Assembly: GCF_014698475.1 (NCBI RefSeq)
Contig: NZ_JACJTB010000003.1
Coordinates: forward strand, 124,001 to 188,000
Length of the DNA: 64,000 nucleotides
Reading direction: 5' to 3'
DNA from: Nostoc spongiaeforme FACHB-130
GTDB taxonomy: Bacteria; Cyanobacteriota; Cyanobacteriia; Cyanobacteriales; Nostocaceae
A program made the position numbers and the translations under genes. Positions 1 to 9,049 of the stretch are shown piece by piece. The notes beneath the pieces were generated by a model. The model saw only the letters and a program-made list of their open reading frames with translations, was not told where the DNA came from and searched no databases. Position 1 is the stretch's first letter; every line of letters starts with the position of its first letter.

Positions 1-384
1 GTTGCGCTTGGTGCAGCTACTTATCTTGACCAGTGGCTCAATGCTCAATTAATTGTTGTTTCCATTGGTGGTGATTTTGATGGCGAAAATGGCTTTGATA
101 AAGTTGACGATGTGTACCAACTTGTCGGTAGCCGAGACTGGATTGAAGATATTAGTAAGATTGTATTTGCTTCACGTTGGCCAATCACAGTCGGTTCACC
201 TTTTAATCAAGCTCGTCGTCAAGGACGTTATCAAGTTTTGCAGACAGGCCCTCATGCTCATAGCGGTTCTCAAGGCTATTTTGGCACAACAACAATCGGA
301 CAAAGCCAAACAACTTATGTAGAATTAACACTTCAAAAAGTAAATCAACTGCCAATCTGGTCTAATCAAAATCCACCGCAATAG
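1..384 (+). CDS. C-terminal part of a conserved protein of unknown function (possibly alpha/beta-hydrolase-like)
   Basis: The reading frame is open from base 1 and ends at TAG 382-384, so at least 127 residues remain and the start lies outside the window. The piece has no membrane segment and no signal peptide. Visible stretches include an aliphatic strand (QLIVVSIGGDFDG), a SRDWIEDI segment and a GPHAHSGSQGYF segment near the end. The Gly/His-rich end and short alternating strands would fit the last part of an alpha/beta hydrolase, but no nucleophile elbow is visible in the retained part. The fold is a guess. A second overlapping frame at 53-322 looks like a shadow. Confidence 0.55.
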   Translation, partial: VALGAATYLDQWLNAQLIVVSIGGDFDGENGFDKVDDVYQLVGSRDWIEDISKIVFASRWPITVGSPFNQARRQGRYQVLQTGPHAHSGSQGYFGTTTIGQSQTTYVELTLQKVNQLPIWSNQNPPQ

Positions 385-515
385 ACATAACTTGCTAGAC
401 TTTAATTGATTTTCAATCTGACGCTTGTCATTGATTAACTATTACTTTCTCAGACAACATCTATCTATAGAATAAAATTATAGTGATACTCGTTAAATCA
501 TAATAGGCAGTATAT

Positions 516-683
516 TTATCGTCCGAAAATTGCAGCATCTATGGAATAAGTACCAGGGAATAAAACTGCGATCGCAATCAGCATGACGCAGTACATAAAG
601 GATTTTTCCCAACTTGGTTGACCACCAAAAGTCAGGTTAGCGCAAGTTTCCGGTAACAGAATTTTTCCTAACAGCGTTCCGTA
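516..683 (-). pseudogene. Remnant of a DoxX-family membrane protein (C-terminal end only)
   Basis: Read on the minus strand, about 55 codons encode LLPETCANLTFGGQPSWEKS followed by a hydrophobic helix and the ending FPGTYSIDAAIFGR, then a stop. The end resembles the last helix and tail of DoxX-type quinol-oxidase-related membrane proteins, which commonly finish with a PGxYSLDA-like sequence. An in-frame TGA lies directly upstream and no start codon with a ribosome site is present, so I read it as a decayed fragment. The family match is from memory of the motif. A small intact peptide is the alternative. Confidence 0.4.
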
Positions 684-702
684 TCTTCAGAACTCGTAAA
701 AA

Positions 703-750
703 TATCTTGCACCCAGCGACTCCAGTCGTTAGGTGCAAATGCAAGATGTG
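703..750. repeat. Small hairpin repeat containing atcttgcacccagcgact
   Basis: The segment folds as an imperfect hairpin: atcttgcaccca on the left faces ggtgcaaatgcaagat on the right. The 18-mer atcttgcacccagcgact at 704-721 occurs again, in the opposite orientation, at 26222-26239 inside another element, identical at 18 of 18 positions. The copy lies two bases beyond the stop codon of the minus-strand kinase gene ending at 753, so it may also serve as its transcription end. Confidence 0.6.
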
Positions 751-752
751 AA

Positions 753-2744
753 TTAAGCTTTCACTCCTTCTCTTGGTGTTCTGATTTGTTCGATATCTTC
801 TGCTGCTAATAACTCCCGAATCAGATGTGCTAAAGATTTTTGAACTAGACGTGTTCCGATTTGTTGACCTAAACGCTGTACACCAGGATTTACTAATAAT
901 TGAGCCAATTGAGGAGCCATTTGGATGGGGTCAAAACCACGGGTTTCTTGCAGAATTTTCAAGATATTTTTGATATGCTCTAAGGTCTGCTGTTGTTCGA
1001 CTGTGGCGGCTGGTGTTTCGTTGACTGCTGTTAAACCTACCTGTTCGCGCAGTAAGTAGGTGAAGTTGTGCAGCACATTTTTACCGACAGCGTTAACTCC
1101 GTTGACAAATTCATCTACTAATCTGTCACGAATGAATGCGCCACGTTCGGAAGAGAGAAAATCTAAACCTTGATTTAACACTAAATTAAAGTCGTAATCT
1201 TCATTATTGCGGGCATTTCGTAACAGATTTTCTAAACGATTCCAACGGAATTTGCCTTCTTTAAAGAGTAAGTCTCGCAGTGATGTTCTCAGTTGTGGTG
1301 CGGGGTCGGTTAACAGGCGTTTGGAAACGTAAGGATAAGCTTCGCTGAGAACTTTGAAGTTAGGATCAATAAAGATTGCAATTCCTTCTAAAGTTACCAG
1401 AGAGCGAATAATTAAAGCGTAGTAGGGAGGGACGCGGAAGGGATATTCATACATCAAAGCTGAGAGTTCATCGGTGATGCTTTTAATGTTGAGTTCGGCG
1501 ACACTCGCACCTTGAGCATCAGCAAATACTCTCGAAAATGCAGGGATAATTGGAGTTAAGTCTGTATCTGGTGTTAAAAAGTCTAGTTTGACGTAATCTT
1601 GCGCTAAACCTTCAAAATCACGGTTGACTACGTGAACGATCGCCTCAATTAAACCATATCTCTGGGGCGGCTGAATCTCGCTCATCATCCCAAAGTCGAG
1701 ATAAGCCAATTTTCCATCGGGTGTGGCTAACAAGTTCCCTGGATGGGGGTCAGCATGGAAAAAGCCATGTTCTAAAAGTTGTCGTAGCGAACACTGCACC
1801 CCAACTTCAATTAAATAACGTGCATCTATCCCTTGAGCCTCAATTTCGGCGGTTTGGGTTAATTTTGTACCGTTAATCCATTCCATCGTCAGTACGCGAC
1901 GATTGGTGTATTCCCAGTAAATTTTGGGAATGTATATGTCTCTAATATGACCATATAACTGGAAAAATCGCTCGGCATTTTCACCTTCATGGACATAATC
2001 CATTTCTTCAAAAATGCGATCGCCTAATTCATCTAAAATACCGACTAAATCACTCCGCACTCGTTTGACGTTTCTTTGTACCCAACCAGCAATGCGGCGC
2101 AAAATATACAAATCAATCGTAATTCTTTCTCTTAAATCCGGGCGTTGCACTTTGACAGCAACTTCTTCCCCAGTTTTCAGTTTACCTTTATAAACTTGTC
2201 CCAAGGAAGCGGCGGCAATGGGCTGCGCGGATAATTCTACATAAATGTCTTCTGGTGGTGCGCCCAGTTCTTCTTCAATAAACTGGTAAGCAATTTCATT
2301 AGGGAACGGCGGTAACTGGTCTTGGAGTCTGGTTAGTTCTTCTAAATATGTCGGCGGAACTAAATCAGGTCTGGTAGATAAGGCTTGACCAATTTTAATG
2401 TAAGCAGGCCCTAGTCGCGTTAACAATTCTCGTAACTGCACAGCGCGACGGCGGTCATTTTTGATGACAACTCCGCGTTTGCTGTCCCACCACAAACCGA
2501 AGAAAAAAGCCAAGGTCGGACGCAGTACAGTAATAATTCGTTGTAAAACCTGTAGAGGTCGGCTTTGATAATGTTCCGCTATTTCTGCGGCGTTATATTT
2601 CACTGCTTCCGGTTCGGTACTTGGAATCAGCCGATTGGGCGATCGCACAACTAAAGCTGATGTACCATTGTCTGATACTACTTCAGTCTTATATATTTCA
2701 CCCTCAATCGTTTGGGAGGTCGGGGGAAGTGTCTTAACCATCAT
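753..2744 (-). CDS. ABC1/AarF/UbiB-family atypical kinase
   Basis: Protein of about 663 residues in the ABC1 (UbiB/ADCK) atypical kinase family, which in cyanobacteria and plastids is linked to prenylquinone metabolism and photosynthetic membrane maintenance. Signature motifs appear in order: KxGQ (KIGQALSTRP, about 117), the alanine-rich nucleotide loop AAASLGQ (about 177), the lysine strand VAVKVQRP, the catalytic loop HADPHPGN (about 330) and the metal-binding DFG (about 350). The size agrees with cyanobacterial homologues. A TTG 45 bp further upstream is in frame, but ATG at 2744 or 2741 is preferred because the extra residues do not resemble the family. Neither site has a clear ribosome site. 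The gene stands alone. Which of the several cyanobacterial ABC1 kinases this is cannot be told by eye. Confidence 0.93.
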   Translation of the reverse strand: MMVKTLPPTSQTIEGEIYKTEVVSDNGTSALVVRSPNRLIPSTEPEAVKYNAAEIAEHYQSRPLQVLQRIITVLRPTLAFFFGLWWDSKRGVVIKNDRRRAVQLRELLTRLGPAYIKIGQALSTRPDLVPPTYLEELTRLQDQLPPFPNEIAYQFIEEELGAPPEDIYVELSAQPIAAASLGQVYKGKLKTGEEVAVKVQRPDLRERITIDLYILRRIAGWVQRNVKRVRSDLVGILDELGDRIFEEMDYVHEGENAERFFQLYGHIRDIYIPKIYWEYTNRRVLTMEWINGTKLTQTAEIEAQGIDARYLIEVGVQCSLRQLLEHGFFHADPHPGNLLATPDGKLAYLDFGMMSEIQPPQRYGLIEAIVHVVNRDFEGLAQDYVKLDFLTPDTDLTPIIPAFSRVFADAQGASVAELNIKSITDELSALMYEYPFRVPPYYALIIRSLVTLEGIAIFIDPNFKVLSEAYPYVSKRLLTDPAPQLRTSLRDLLFKEGKFRWNRLENLLRNARNNEDYDFNLVLNQGLDFLSSERGAFIRDRLVDEFVNGVNAVGKNVLHNFTYLLREQVGLTAVNETPAATVEQQQTLEHIKNILKILQETRGFDPIQMAPQLAQLLVNPGVQRLGQQIGTRLVQKSLAHLIRELLAAEDIEQIRTPREGVKA

Positions 2745-2944
2745 GAAGAAAGCCACCAGTCGAATGAAACATGTTAAGTATTGTAACAATATGTTTAGCT
2801 GTCCACATCCCTAAAATTGGGGATCAGCTTAATTAGCATTTTCCGCATAATATAGCTGTGGCTACTAAGACTCAAAATATTTATTTACACCAGCAGAGGC
2901 AAAGGCTAGGTTTGCTACACTGAAAACGTACTAGTTCCATTTTA

Positions 2945-3060
2945 AGTGCTGAGTTGAAAGTGCTGAGTGCTGAGTCAGGGCAATGAGCGCCTACAGCACT
3001 AAAAAATTAAAGATTTTTTCAATAACACACTCAGCACTCAAAACTCAGCACTCAGCACTA
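2945..3060. repeat. Inverted arrays of short tandem repeats (agtgctg units)
   Basis: Tandem copies of the heptamer gtgctga at 2945-2975 face tandem copies of its complement (actcagc) at 3029-3060, with about 50 bp between. The arrays can pair as a long imperfect stem just before recN. Such heptameric repeats are typical of heterocystous cyanobacteria. The same heptamer recurs at 51785-51800. The rest of the space between the kinase gene and recN (2745-2944) shows nothing else I can support. Confidence 0.75.
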
Positions 3061-3076
3061 ACGAGGGAGAAGCTTG

Positions 3077-4822
3077 ATGTTGCTTGGTCTGCGAATTGAA
3101 AACTTTGCCCTAATTGACCAACTGGAACTAGAATTTGGCGTTGGGTTAAATGTTTTGACAGGTGAAACCGGCGCGGGAAAATCGATTATTTTAGATGCGA
3201 TTGATGCAGCCTTGGGTGGTAAAGTTTCCAGTCGAGTTATCCGCACTGGAACAACTCGCGCAATGGTAGAAGCAACCTTTAAATCTCATCATGCCCTAGC
3301 CGCTTGGTTAACGGAACAGGAAATAGATTTAATTGATGATCACTCCGTAGTAATTAGTAGAGAAATTACCGCCACAGGTAGTAATGTCCGCAGTCGATCG
3401 CGGGTGAATGGTGTATTAGTGAATCGGCAAATCATGGTAGGATTGCGCGATCGCCTTGTGGAAATTACTGCCCAAGGTCAAACAGTCCAAGTCGGACAAC
3501 CAGCCCAAGTCCGGGAATGGTTAGATGTGTATGGTGGCGATGCTTTAATTCAGCAACGTCAAGTCATTGCCACAGCTTATCATGCTTACCAACAAGCCCA
3601 TCTTGCACTAGAAAAACGCCGCACATCCGAACGGGAACGTTTACAACAACTAGACTTGCTGACTTATCAAGTGCAGGAGTTATCCACCGCCAACCTCAGC
3701 GAACCGCAAGAATTAGAACAACTGACGCAAGAAAGGGAACGCTTAAATCACGTCGTTGACTTGCAACAGATGAGTTACAAAATCTATCAGGCTTTGTATC
3801 AAAACGACGGAGATACACCAGCAGCAGCCGACTTACTCGGAGATAGTGAAGCCACCTTAAACGATATGGTGGAATATGATAACCAACTGCAATCATTATT
3901 AGAATTAGTCAGAGATGCCCAAACGGCAGTTGTGGAAGTTGGCAGACAAATTAACGCCTACGGGGATAGTTTAGAAGCTGATCCGCAACGATTGGAAGAA
4001 GTCGAAGAAAGAATCCGGGAATTAAAGCAAATTTGCCGCAAGTATGGGCCGACACTCACAGAAGCGATCGCTTACTATCAACGTATCCAACAAGAATTAG
4101 CCGAACTCAACGATAGCGAACAATCAATTGAAAGTTTAGAACAGCAAGAAAAAACTTGTTTTGATAAACTGACTCAAGCTTGTCAAAAATTAACCAAATT
4201 GCGCCGTCAAGCTGCGAATAATTTAGAATCGCGGTTGATTGCAGAACTCAAACCATTGGCGATGGAAAAAGTACAATTCCAAGTGGAAATAGTACCCATC
4301 GTTCCCACTGCGGCGGGTGCAGATAAAATTACCTTTGTGTTCAGTCCCAACCCTGGCGAACCATTGCAACCATTAACCGAAATTGCTTCCGGTGGAGAAA
4401 TGAGTCGCTTTTTATTAGCCTTAAAAGCTTGTTTTTCGCAAGCAGACTCCGCCGAAACATTGGTATTTGATGAAATTGATGTCGGGGTTTCTGGGAGAGT
4501 CGCCCAAGCGATCGCTGAAAAATTATACCAACTCGGTCAACATCATCAAGTATTGTGTGTGACCCACCAACCCTTAGTCGCAGCAATGGCTGACCGTCAT
4601 TTCCGGGTTGATAAGCAAATTATTACCCAAGGCAAAGGTAAAAAAGCCAACAATGGCAGCACAGAACAGCGTACCGTTGTCCGAGTTACTTATTTAGATA
4701 ACATTAATACTCGTCGAGACGAACTAGCGCAGTTAGCAGGGGGTAAATCTGCAACAGATGCGATCGCATTTGCTGAATCTCTCTTATTACAAGCAGCCAA
4801 CCACCGCCGCCGCGAAGGTTAA
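3077..4822 (+). CDS. recN: DNA repair protein RecN
   Basis: Protein of 581 residues, an SMC-like ATPase that acts in recombinational repair of DNA double-strand breaks. The N-terminus holds Walker A GETGAGKS (about 30) inside the typical LRIENFALID start. The middle is a long Glu/Gln-rich coiled coil. The C-terminal half holds the signature SGGEMSRFLLALK and Walker B LVFDEIDVGVSGR, followed by the VTHQP switch. Length and motif order match RecN. ATG at 3077 is chosen over an in-frame TTG three bases earlier because gagggag at 3063-3069 is well spaced for it. Confidence 0.97.
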   Translation: MLLGLRIENFALIDQLELEFGVGLNVLTGETGAGKSIILDAIDAALGGKVSSRVIRTGTTRAMVEATFKSHHALAAWLTEQEIDLIDDHSVVISREITATGSNVRSRSRVNGVLVNRQIMVGLRDRLVEITAQGQTVQVGQPAQVREWLDVYGGDALIQQRQVIATAYHAYQQAHLALEKRRTSERERLQQLDLLTYQVQELSTANLSEPQELEQLTQERERLNHVVDLQQMSYKIYQALYQNDGDTPAAADLLGDSEATLNDMVEYDNQLQSLLELVRDAQTAVVEVGRQINAYGDSLEADPQRLEEVEERIRELKQICRKYGPTLTEAIAYYQRIQQELAELNDSEQSIESLEQQEKTCFDKLTQACQKLTKLRRQAANNLESRLIAELKPLAMEKVQFQVEIVPIVPTAAGADKITFVFSPNPGEPLQPLTEIASGGEMSRFLLALKACFSQADSAETLVFDEIDVGVSGRVAQAIAEKLYQLGQHHQVLCVTHQPLVAAMADRHFRVDKQIITQGKGKKANNGSTEQRTVVRVTYLDNINTRRDELAQLAGGKSATDAIAFAESLLLQAANHRRREG

Positions 4823-4858
4823 CTATACAGCAAAGGATTTGAGCTTTAGGAAGAGAAT

Positions 4859-4905
4859 AAATTAGCCATAACACACCTGTATCATACTGACGGTAAGGCT
4901 AATTT
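4859..4905 (+). terminator. Possible hairpin downstream of recN
   Basis: aaattagcc at 4859-4867 pairs perfectly with ggctaattt at 4897-4905 across a 29-base loop, 37 bp after the recN stop. There is no run of T after it, so its role as a terminator is uncertain. Confidence 0.3.
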
Positions 4906-5010
4906 ATGACAAATATAACTCTTGTGGTGTAGGCATCTTGCCTGCACTGGACGGACTAGAAGCACATCCCACAAGAAACCATAGTGTAATATTTGAGGCT
5001 TGCTACGCCA

Positions 5011-5241
5011 TTACTGCTCATTACTCTTTTTATCTTCATCCTCCAAACCTTTAGCCTTTTGCAACACAGGAATATATTGATTAATCAGCCAAATCATCAC
5101 CTCAATAGCTGAGTCCCCTTGTTGAATGCGGTTTTTAGCTTGAACACCTAACAGTAGAGTTTGCACAACTAGTAAAATTACCATAACTTGGCGAAAAAAC
5201 TTCTGGCGATGACTTTGGTGTTGCTGGCGTTGAATTTTCAT
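5011..5241 (-). CDS. Small single-pass membrane protein of unknown function
   Basis: A 76-residue protein. A basic N-terminus (about 14 residues, rich in Lys, Arg, Gln and His) is followed by one hydrophobic helix (VMVILLVVQTLLLGV, about 19-33) and an acidic, lysine-rich tail. The topology suggests a small inner-membrane protein with its N-terminus inside. On the coding strand gaggtaaatca directly precedes ATG at 5241, a good ribosome site, which supports a real gene despite the size. It is divergent from the NACHT gene and separated from it by 180 bp. I do not recognise the family. Confidence 0.65.
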   Translation of the reverse strand: MKIQRQQHQSHRQKFFRQVMVILLVVQTLLLGVQAKNRIQQGDSAIEVMIWLINQYIPVLQKAKGLEDEDKKSNEQ

Positions 5242-5421
5242 TGATTTACCTCAACTTATGTACAAATCGAGGTTAAGGGTGGGACTTATTGACAAGTAAA
5301 TCTTCCCAAGCACACTGCAAAACTTTGTAGAATCAATACAAGATGCTTGGGAAAGATTTTGTGCTTAGGAAAGCCAAAAACTTTTTTGCGAACTCTTTTG
5401 GTTTTTGATGGCGAAATTCAC

Positions 5422-8400
5422 ATGGGGAAACCTAGCTACCTTCGTGGTAGAGAAGATGCCAAGATATTGCTAAATGCTTTACTCTCCTTTGTTGACGACG
5501 TGGAAGAATCAAAGGATATTAAAGCTGATTGGCAAGATGATCATCAGCTATGGGTAAGGCATTCCACTTTAGAAGGACTGGCTGAACTAACAAACAGTTT
5601 AGATGTTGAGGCAATTCGGAATGCACTTAATTGTCTAATAGCTTTGGGCATTTTAGAAGACAAGCGCGAAGCAACTAACTCTAGAACCAGAACTAACTCA
5701 AAAGTGTGGCGTTTCGCGGTAAAGTTTCCCAGCATCGACAAAGAAACAAACCTCAACTGTTTGTTTCGTTCCGGTGGAGAATGGGATAAGCGACGGGAAG
5801 CTAAAAAATCTAAACCTCGTAAAGTTTCTAACCCATCGGCTGCTAAATCTCACAGCATTGACTGGCGTGAAGTTTGCATAGCCATGCTGAAAAGTCAGCA
5901 AGAAGCAGCAAGACTCAGACGCAAAGCGACAGAACAAGGTTTTGAAATTAACGTTTATGTTCCCTTGGGGTTAGTGGAACGCCAACAGCAGCAACGCCGA
6001 CAACTAAATGAACAGCCAGACAGAGCAAATGTCTATGAGTTAACGCAAGAAGTCATAGTCAAAACCTATGAACATGACGCATTTCTACAAGAAGTAATTG
6101 CACAACAGTCAAGCGGCAATAATAAACATATTGCCGTCATTGGTGAACCAGGAGCAGGTAAGACTACTTTATTGAGTACAATAGCTTCCTTTATTCAAAA
6201 CAACACTCAAGATTTACCCATCTGTATTTCTCTCGCCAACTTACAGGGAAGAACAATTGAGGAATATTTACTCAAGCAATGGCTGACTGACGCAATGAAA
6301 TTAGTTAAATCTGATGTTGTCGTCACGCCAGAAATTGAACGTCAATTAATTGAGTGTTTTGCTAAAGAGAGAGTTTGGCTACTGTTAGATGGTGTGGATG
6401 AAATGGGTGAAAATTCACCCGTGCAAGCATTAACCAAAATTAATCGAGAACTGACAGCATCTTTGAGACAAGCGCGAGTGGTTTTAACTTGTCGGTTAAA
6501 TGTTTGGGATGCCCAGGTTAATAATACACTCACAGGATTTAATACTTATAAAACTCAAGAGTTTAAACCAGAACAAATTGATGATTTTATTCAACAGTGG
6601 TTTGAGCGTGCTGGTGATTTAGCGAAAGGAAAGACACTACAGGATAAGTTAAAAGCAACTCAACATGAAAATATTCGTAAATTGGTGACGAATCCTTTGC
6701 GGTTGTCGCTGTTGTGTCAGACATTTTATTTGGATAAGCAGGGAGAATTACCAGAAACGAAAGCCGCACTTTATCAGAGATTTACCTTCTATTTCTATGA
6801 ATGGAAATCAGAGTTATCTCCTGAGTTGTGTAACTCTGATGATTTAAAAGATGAATTACACCAAGCTTTAAGCAAATTAGCTTTTGCAGGTATTAACAGT
6901 CCTGCGCGGTTTCGCTTGCGGCGGAGTTTAGCACGTCAAGAAATGAGAGAAGAATTATTTAAATTAGCTTGTGATGTTGGTTGGTTAAATTTAGTAGACA
7001 GAGTAGCAGAAACTGATGAGGAAGTTTATGCTTTCTTTCATCCTAACTTTCAAGAATATTTTGCTGCGTTAAAGGTTGATGATTGGCATGAGTTTCTGAA
7101 TCATGTTCCTGCTAATCCAACACAAGGAACTTACCGCATTTTTAAACCGCAGTGGAAAGAGGTAATTTTGCTGTGGTTTGGGCGGGAGGATGTAAAGAAT
7201 GAAGAGAAAGAAGCGTTTATTCAGATATTGGTGGAATTTGACGATAAATTTCAAAATCTTTATTGGTATCAAGCCTACTTTTTGGCAGCAGTAGGAATTA
7301 AAGAATTTAATAATTGTAGGCATTCTGCTGAAATTGTACAACAGGTAGTGAAATGGACTTTTGGATATTTTGACACCGCAAAACAGGTATGGCTGTCTTT
7401 CATTCCACTTAACACAAAAGCTTGTATATTACTTAAAGAAACAATTCATAAACAAGTTATCATTGCTTTAACTGAATTGTTACATTTCCTTCAAGATGAA
7501 CAAATACGCAGAAAGATTAGCGAGAAAAATGGAACAAGTTATGATAAAATCAAAATAGCTGAAGTTTCATTAACTTTATTAGATTTTTGTCCAGAGAATT
7601 CTAAAGCAAACGAAGCTTTAAAAGAATTAATTCATAATAGCGATGATTTTTTTGTTCCTCCTTTCTGGTTGAGGAATATTGAATTTAATGCACAGGTAGA
7701 AGTTGTCAGACGACATGTATTCTTGAATTCGTTACACAACCATCAACCTTCTGAAATACGTAAAAAAGAGATTTCTTATCGACCAGAAGAGATAATAGAC
7801 TTGATTGACTTAATTAACAGGACTGAAGATAGTAATCCCAAGCAATATGAGTATAGGTTAAGGTTGGAAGAAATAGTGACTAGGAATCCCCAAGCTATTC
7901 CTCCTGTTGTGGAAGTTATCAAACGTTCACTTTCTTCTAATCTAGAAAATGATTACTATCCACTATTTAAGGCTATTGAATGTCTTGTCAAAATTGGAAG
8001 TTGTTCTTCAGAGGGAATTTCCATTCTAATGGACGTGGTAAGTAGTAAGTCAAATTATGGAAACTATGCCATTAAAGAAAAAGCTATTGGAGCATTGGGA
8101 ATAGTTGGTGTTGGTAACAAAGATGTTTTTAAATTTTTGCTCAATTTACTCCACAATGAGAATATGCAAGGTTTGCGTTGGAATTCTCTTGGGAGCTTAG
8201 GGTCAATTTTAAGTGGTGATATGTTTTCGTTAGCAGTTTCTCACTTAAGAGGCTACTTAGAAGATTCTGTCTATCACAATTATCGTGCTTTATACGTAGA
8301 ATGCTACTTGATACTTTGGCACTGCGCCCAAAATATCGCTTACCCCGATTTCTACCAAGCTTGGCATCAAGGAAACAGTAAAGAAATCAGTCTTAACCAT

Positions 8401-8826
8401 CTTGAGTTACCCCAACGCTTGCAAGCTGCAATTAAAAATGACCCTCAACTTAGCCAAAACATTCACTTAATCTGTATCGACACCAGCAAATTTATTGAAT
8501 CAGATAACCCAGCAGCCGAAATTTATGCTGAAATGGTTAACCAAGGTTGTCCAGAACGTGCTTCTGGCGAAGCAAACAACATGTCAGGTTTAAAAGTTTA
8601 CTTCAAATTACTAAAAACTGACAAACGAGTAGTTTTAGTGTTTCACCCAGGCGCAACTAATCCTACAGGTGAGGCGACATACAGCCATGCGTTTCTCAAC
8701 GCCATCAGCAAATTTGAGGGTGCAGTTTGTTTGATTAGCGACCTCATACCAAACTACAGCACTCTCAAAGTCTTTACATCCCACCAATCAGTTGATGAAA
8801 TTTTAGAATGGTTGCGCTGTTGTTGA
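5422..8826 (+). CDS. NACHT-domain NTPase with helical repeats (bacterial conflict/STAND type)
   Basis: Protein of 1,134 residues. The N-terminal 110 or so residues read like a winged helix (STLEGLAELTNSLDVEAIRN followed by LIALGILEDKRE). The NACHT module follows: Walker A GEPGAGKTTLL (about 241), Walker B LLLDGVDEMG (Asp 323) and the arginine-containing strand VVLTCRLNVWD. Then come a winged-helix/helical lid (CQTFYLDKQGELPETKAALY), an FFHPNFQEYFAA motif typical of NACHT proteins, alpha-helical HEAT-like repeats (about 700-1000), and a compact alpha/beta domain of about 75 residues at the end (RVVLVFHPGATNPTGEATYS). NACHT proteins of this architecture are known from multicellular cyanobacteria as conflict-system sensors, and some bacterial NACHT proteins defend against phage. 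ATG at 5422 is preferred to an upstream in-frame TTG at 5347. The gene is monocistronic, and no separate effector lies beside it. Confidence 0.88.
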   Translation: MGKPSYLRGREDAKILLNALLSFVDDVEESKDIKADWQDDHQLWVRHSTLEGLAELTNSLDVEAIRNALNCLIALGILEDKREATNSRTRTNSKVWRFAVKFPSIDKETNLNCLFRSGGEWDKRREAKKSKPRKVSNPSAAKSHSIDWREVCIAMLKSQQEAARLRRKATEQGFEINVYVPLGLVERQQQQRRQLNEQPDRANVYELTQEVIVKTYEHDAFLQEVIAQQSSGNNKHIAVIGEPGAGKTTLLSTIASFIQNNTQDLPICISLANLQGRTIEEYLLKQWLTDAMKLVKSDVVVTPEIERQLIECFAKERVWLLLDGVDEMGENSPVQALTKINRELTASLRQARVVLTCRLNVWDAQVNNTLTGFNTYKTQEFKPEQIDDFIQQWFERAGDLAKGKTLQDKLKATQHENIRKLVTNPLRLSLLCQTFYLDKQGELPETKAALYQRFTFYFYEWKSELSPELCNSDDLKDELHQALSKLAFAGINSPARFRLRRSLARQEMREELFKLACDVGWLNLVDRVAETDEEVYAFFHPNFQEYFAALKVDDWHEFLNHVPANPTQGTYRIFKPQWKEVILLWFGREDVKNEEKEAFIQILVEFDDKFQNLYWYQAYFLAAVGIKEFNNCRHSAEIVQQVVKWTFGYFDTAKQVWLSFIPLNTKACILLKETIHKQVIIALTELLHFLQDEQIRRKISEKNGTSYDKIKIAEVSLTLLDFCPENSKANEALKELIHNSDDFFVPPFWLRNIEFNAQVEVVRRHVFLNSLHNHQPSEIRKKEISYRPEEIIDLIDLINRTEDSNPKQYEYRLRLEEIVTRNPQAIPPVVEVIKRSLSSNLENDYYPLFKAIECLVKIGSCSSEGISILMDVVSSKSNYGNYAIKEKAIGALGIVGVGNKDVFKFLLNLLHNENMQGLRWNSLGSLGSILSGDMFSLAVSHLRGYLEDSVYHNYRALYVECYLILWHCAQNIAYPDFYQAWHQGNSKEISLNHLELPQRLQAAIKNDPQLSQNIHLICIDTSKFIESDNPAAEIYAEMVNQGCPERASGEANNMSGLKVYFKLLKTDKRVVLVFHPGATNPTGEATYSHAFLNAISKFEGAVCLISDLIPNYSTLKVFTSHQSVDEILEWLRCC

Positions 8827-9049
8827 TGATATTTGTTTGTTCGTCACGACAACTTATTTTGTTGTTAGATCATTAACTTCTGAGGGGATTATATGCTCAT
8901 GTATCGGCAGGTTGATACATAATTAAGAGATTGATGATGATTTGAGTAAACCCGCCCCTACGAATTAAGAATTAGATTCACATCCTCCGGAAGATGCTGA
9001 ATTATTTTGTATTTATAATTGTTCTTTGCAAAAGCAGTCAAACCCACTG

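Noticed and set aside
53-322. 89-codon plus-strand frame overlapping the first gene
   Set aside because: It is out of frame with the open frame running from base 1 to 384 and shows no family features; likely a shadow.
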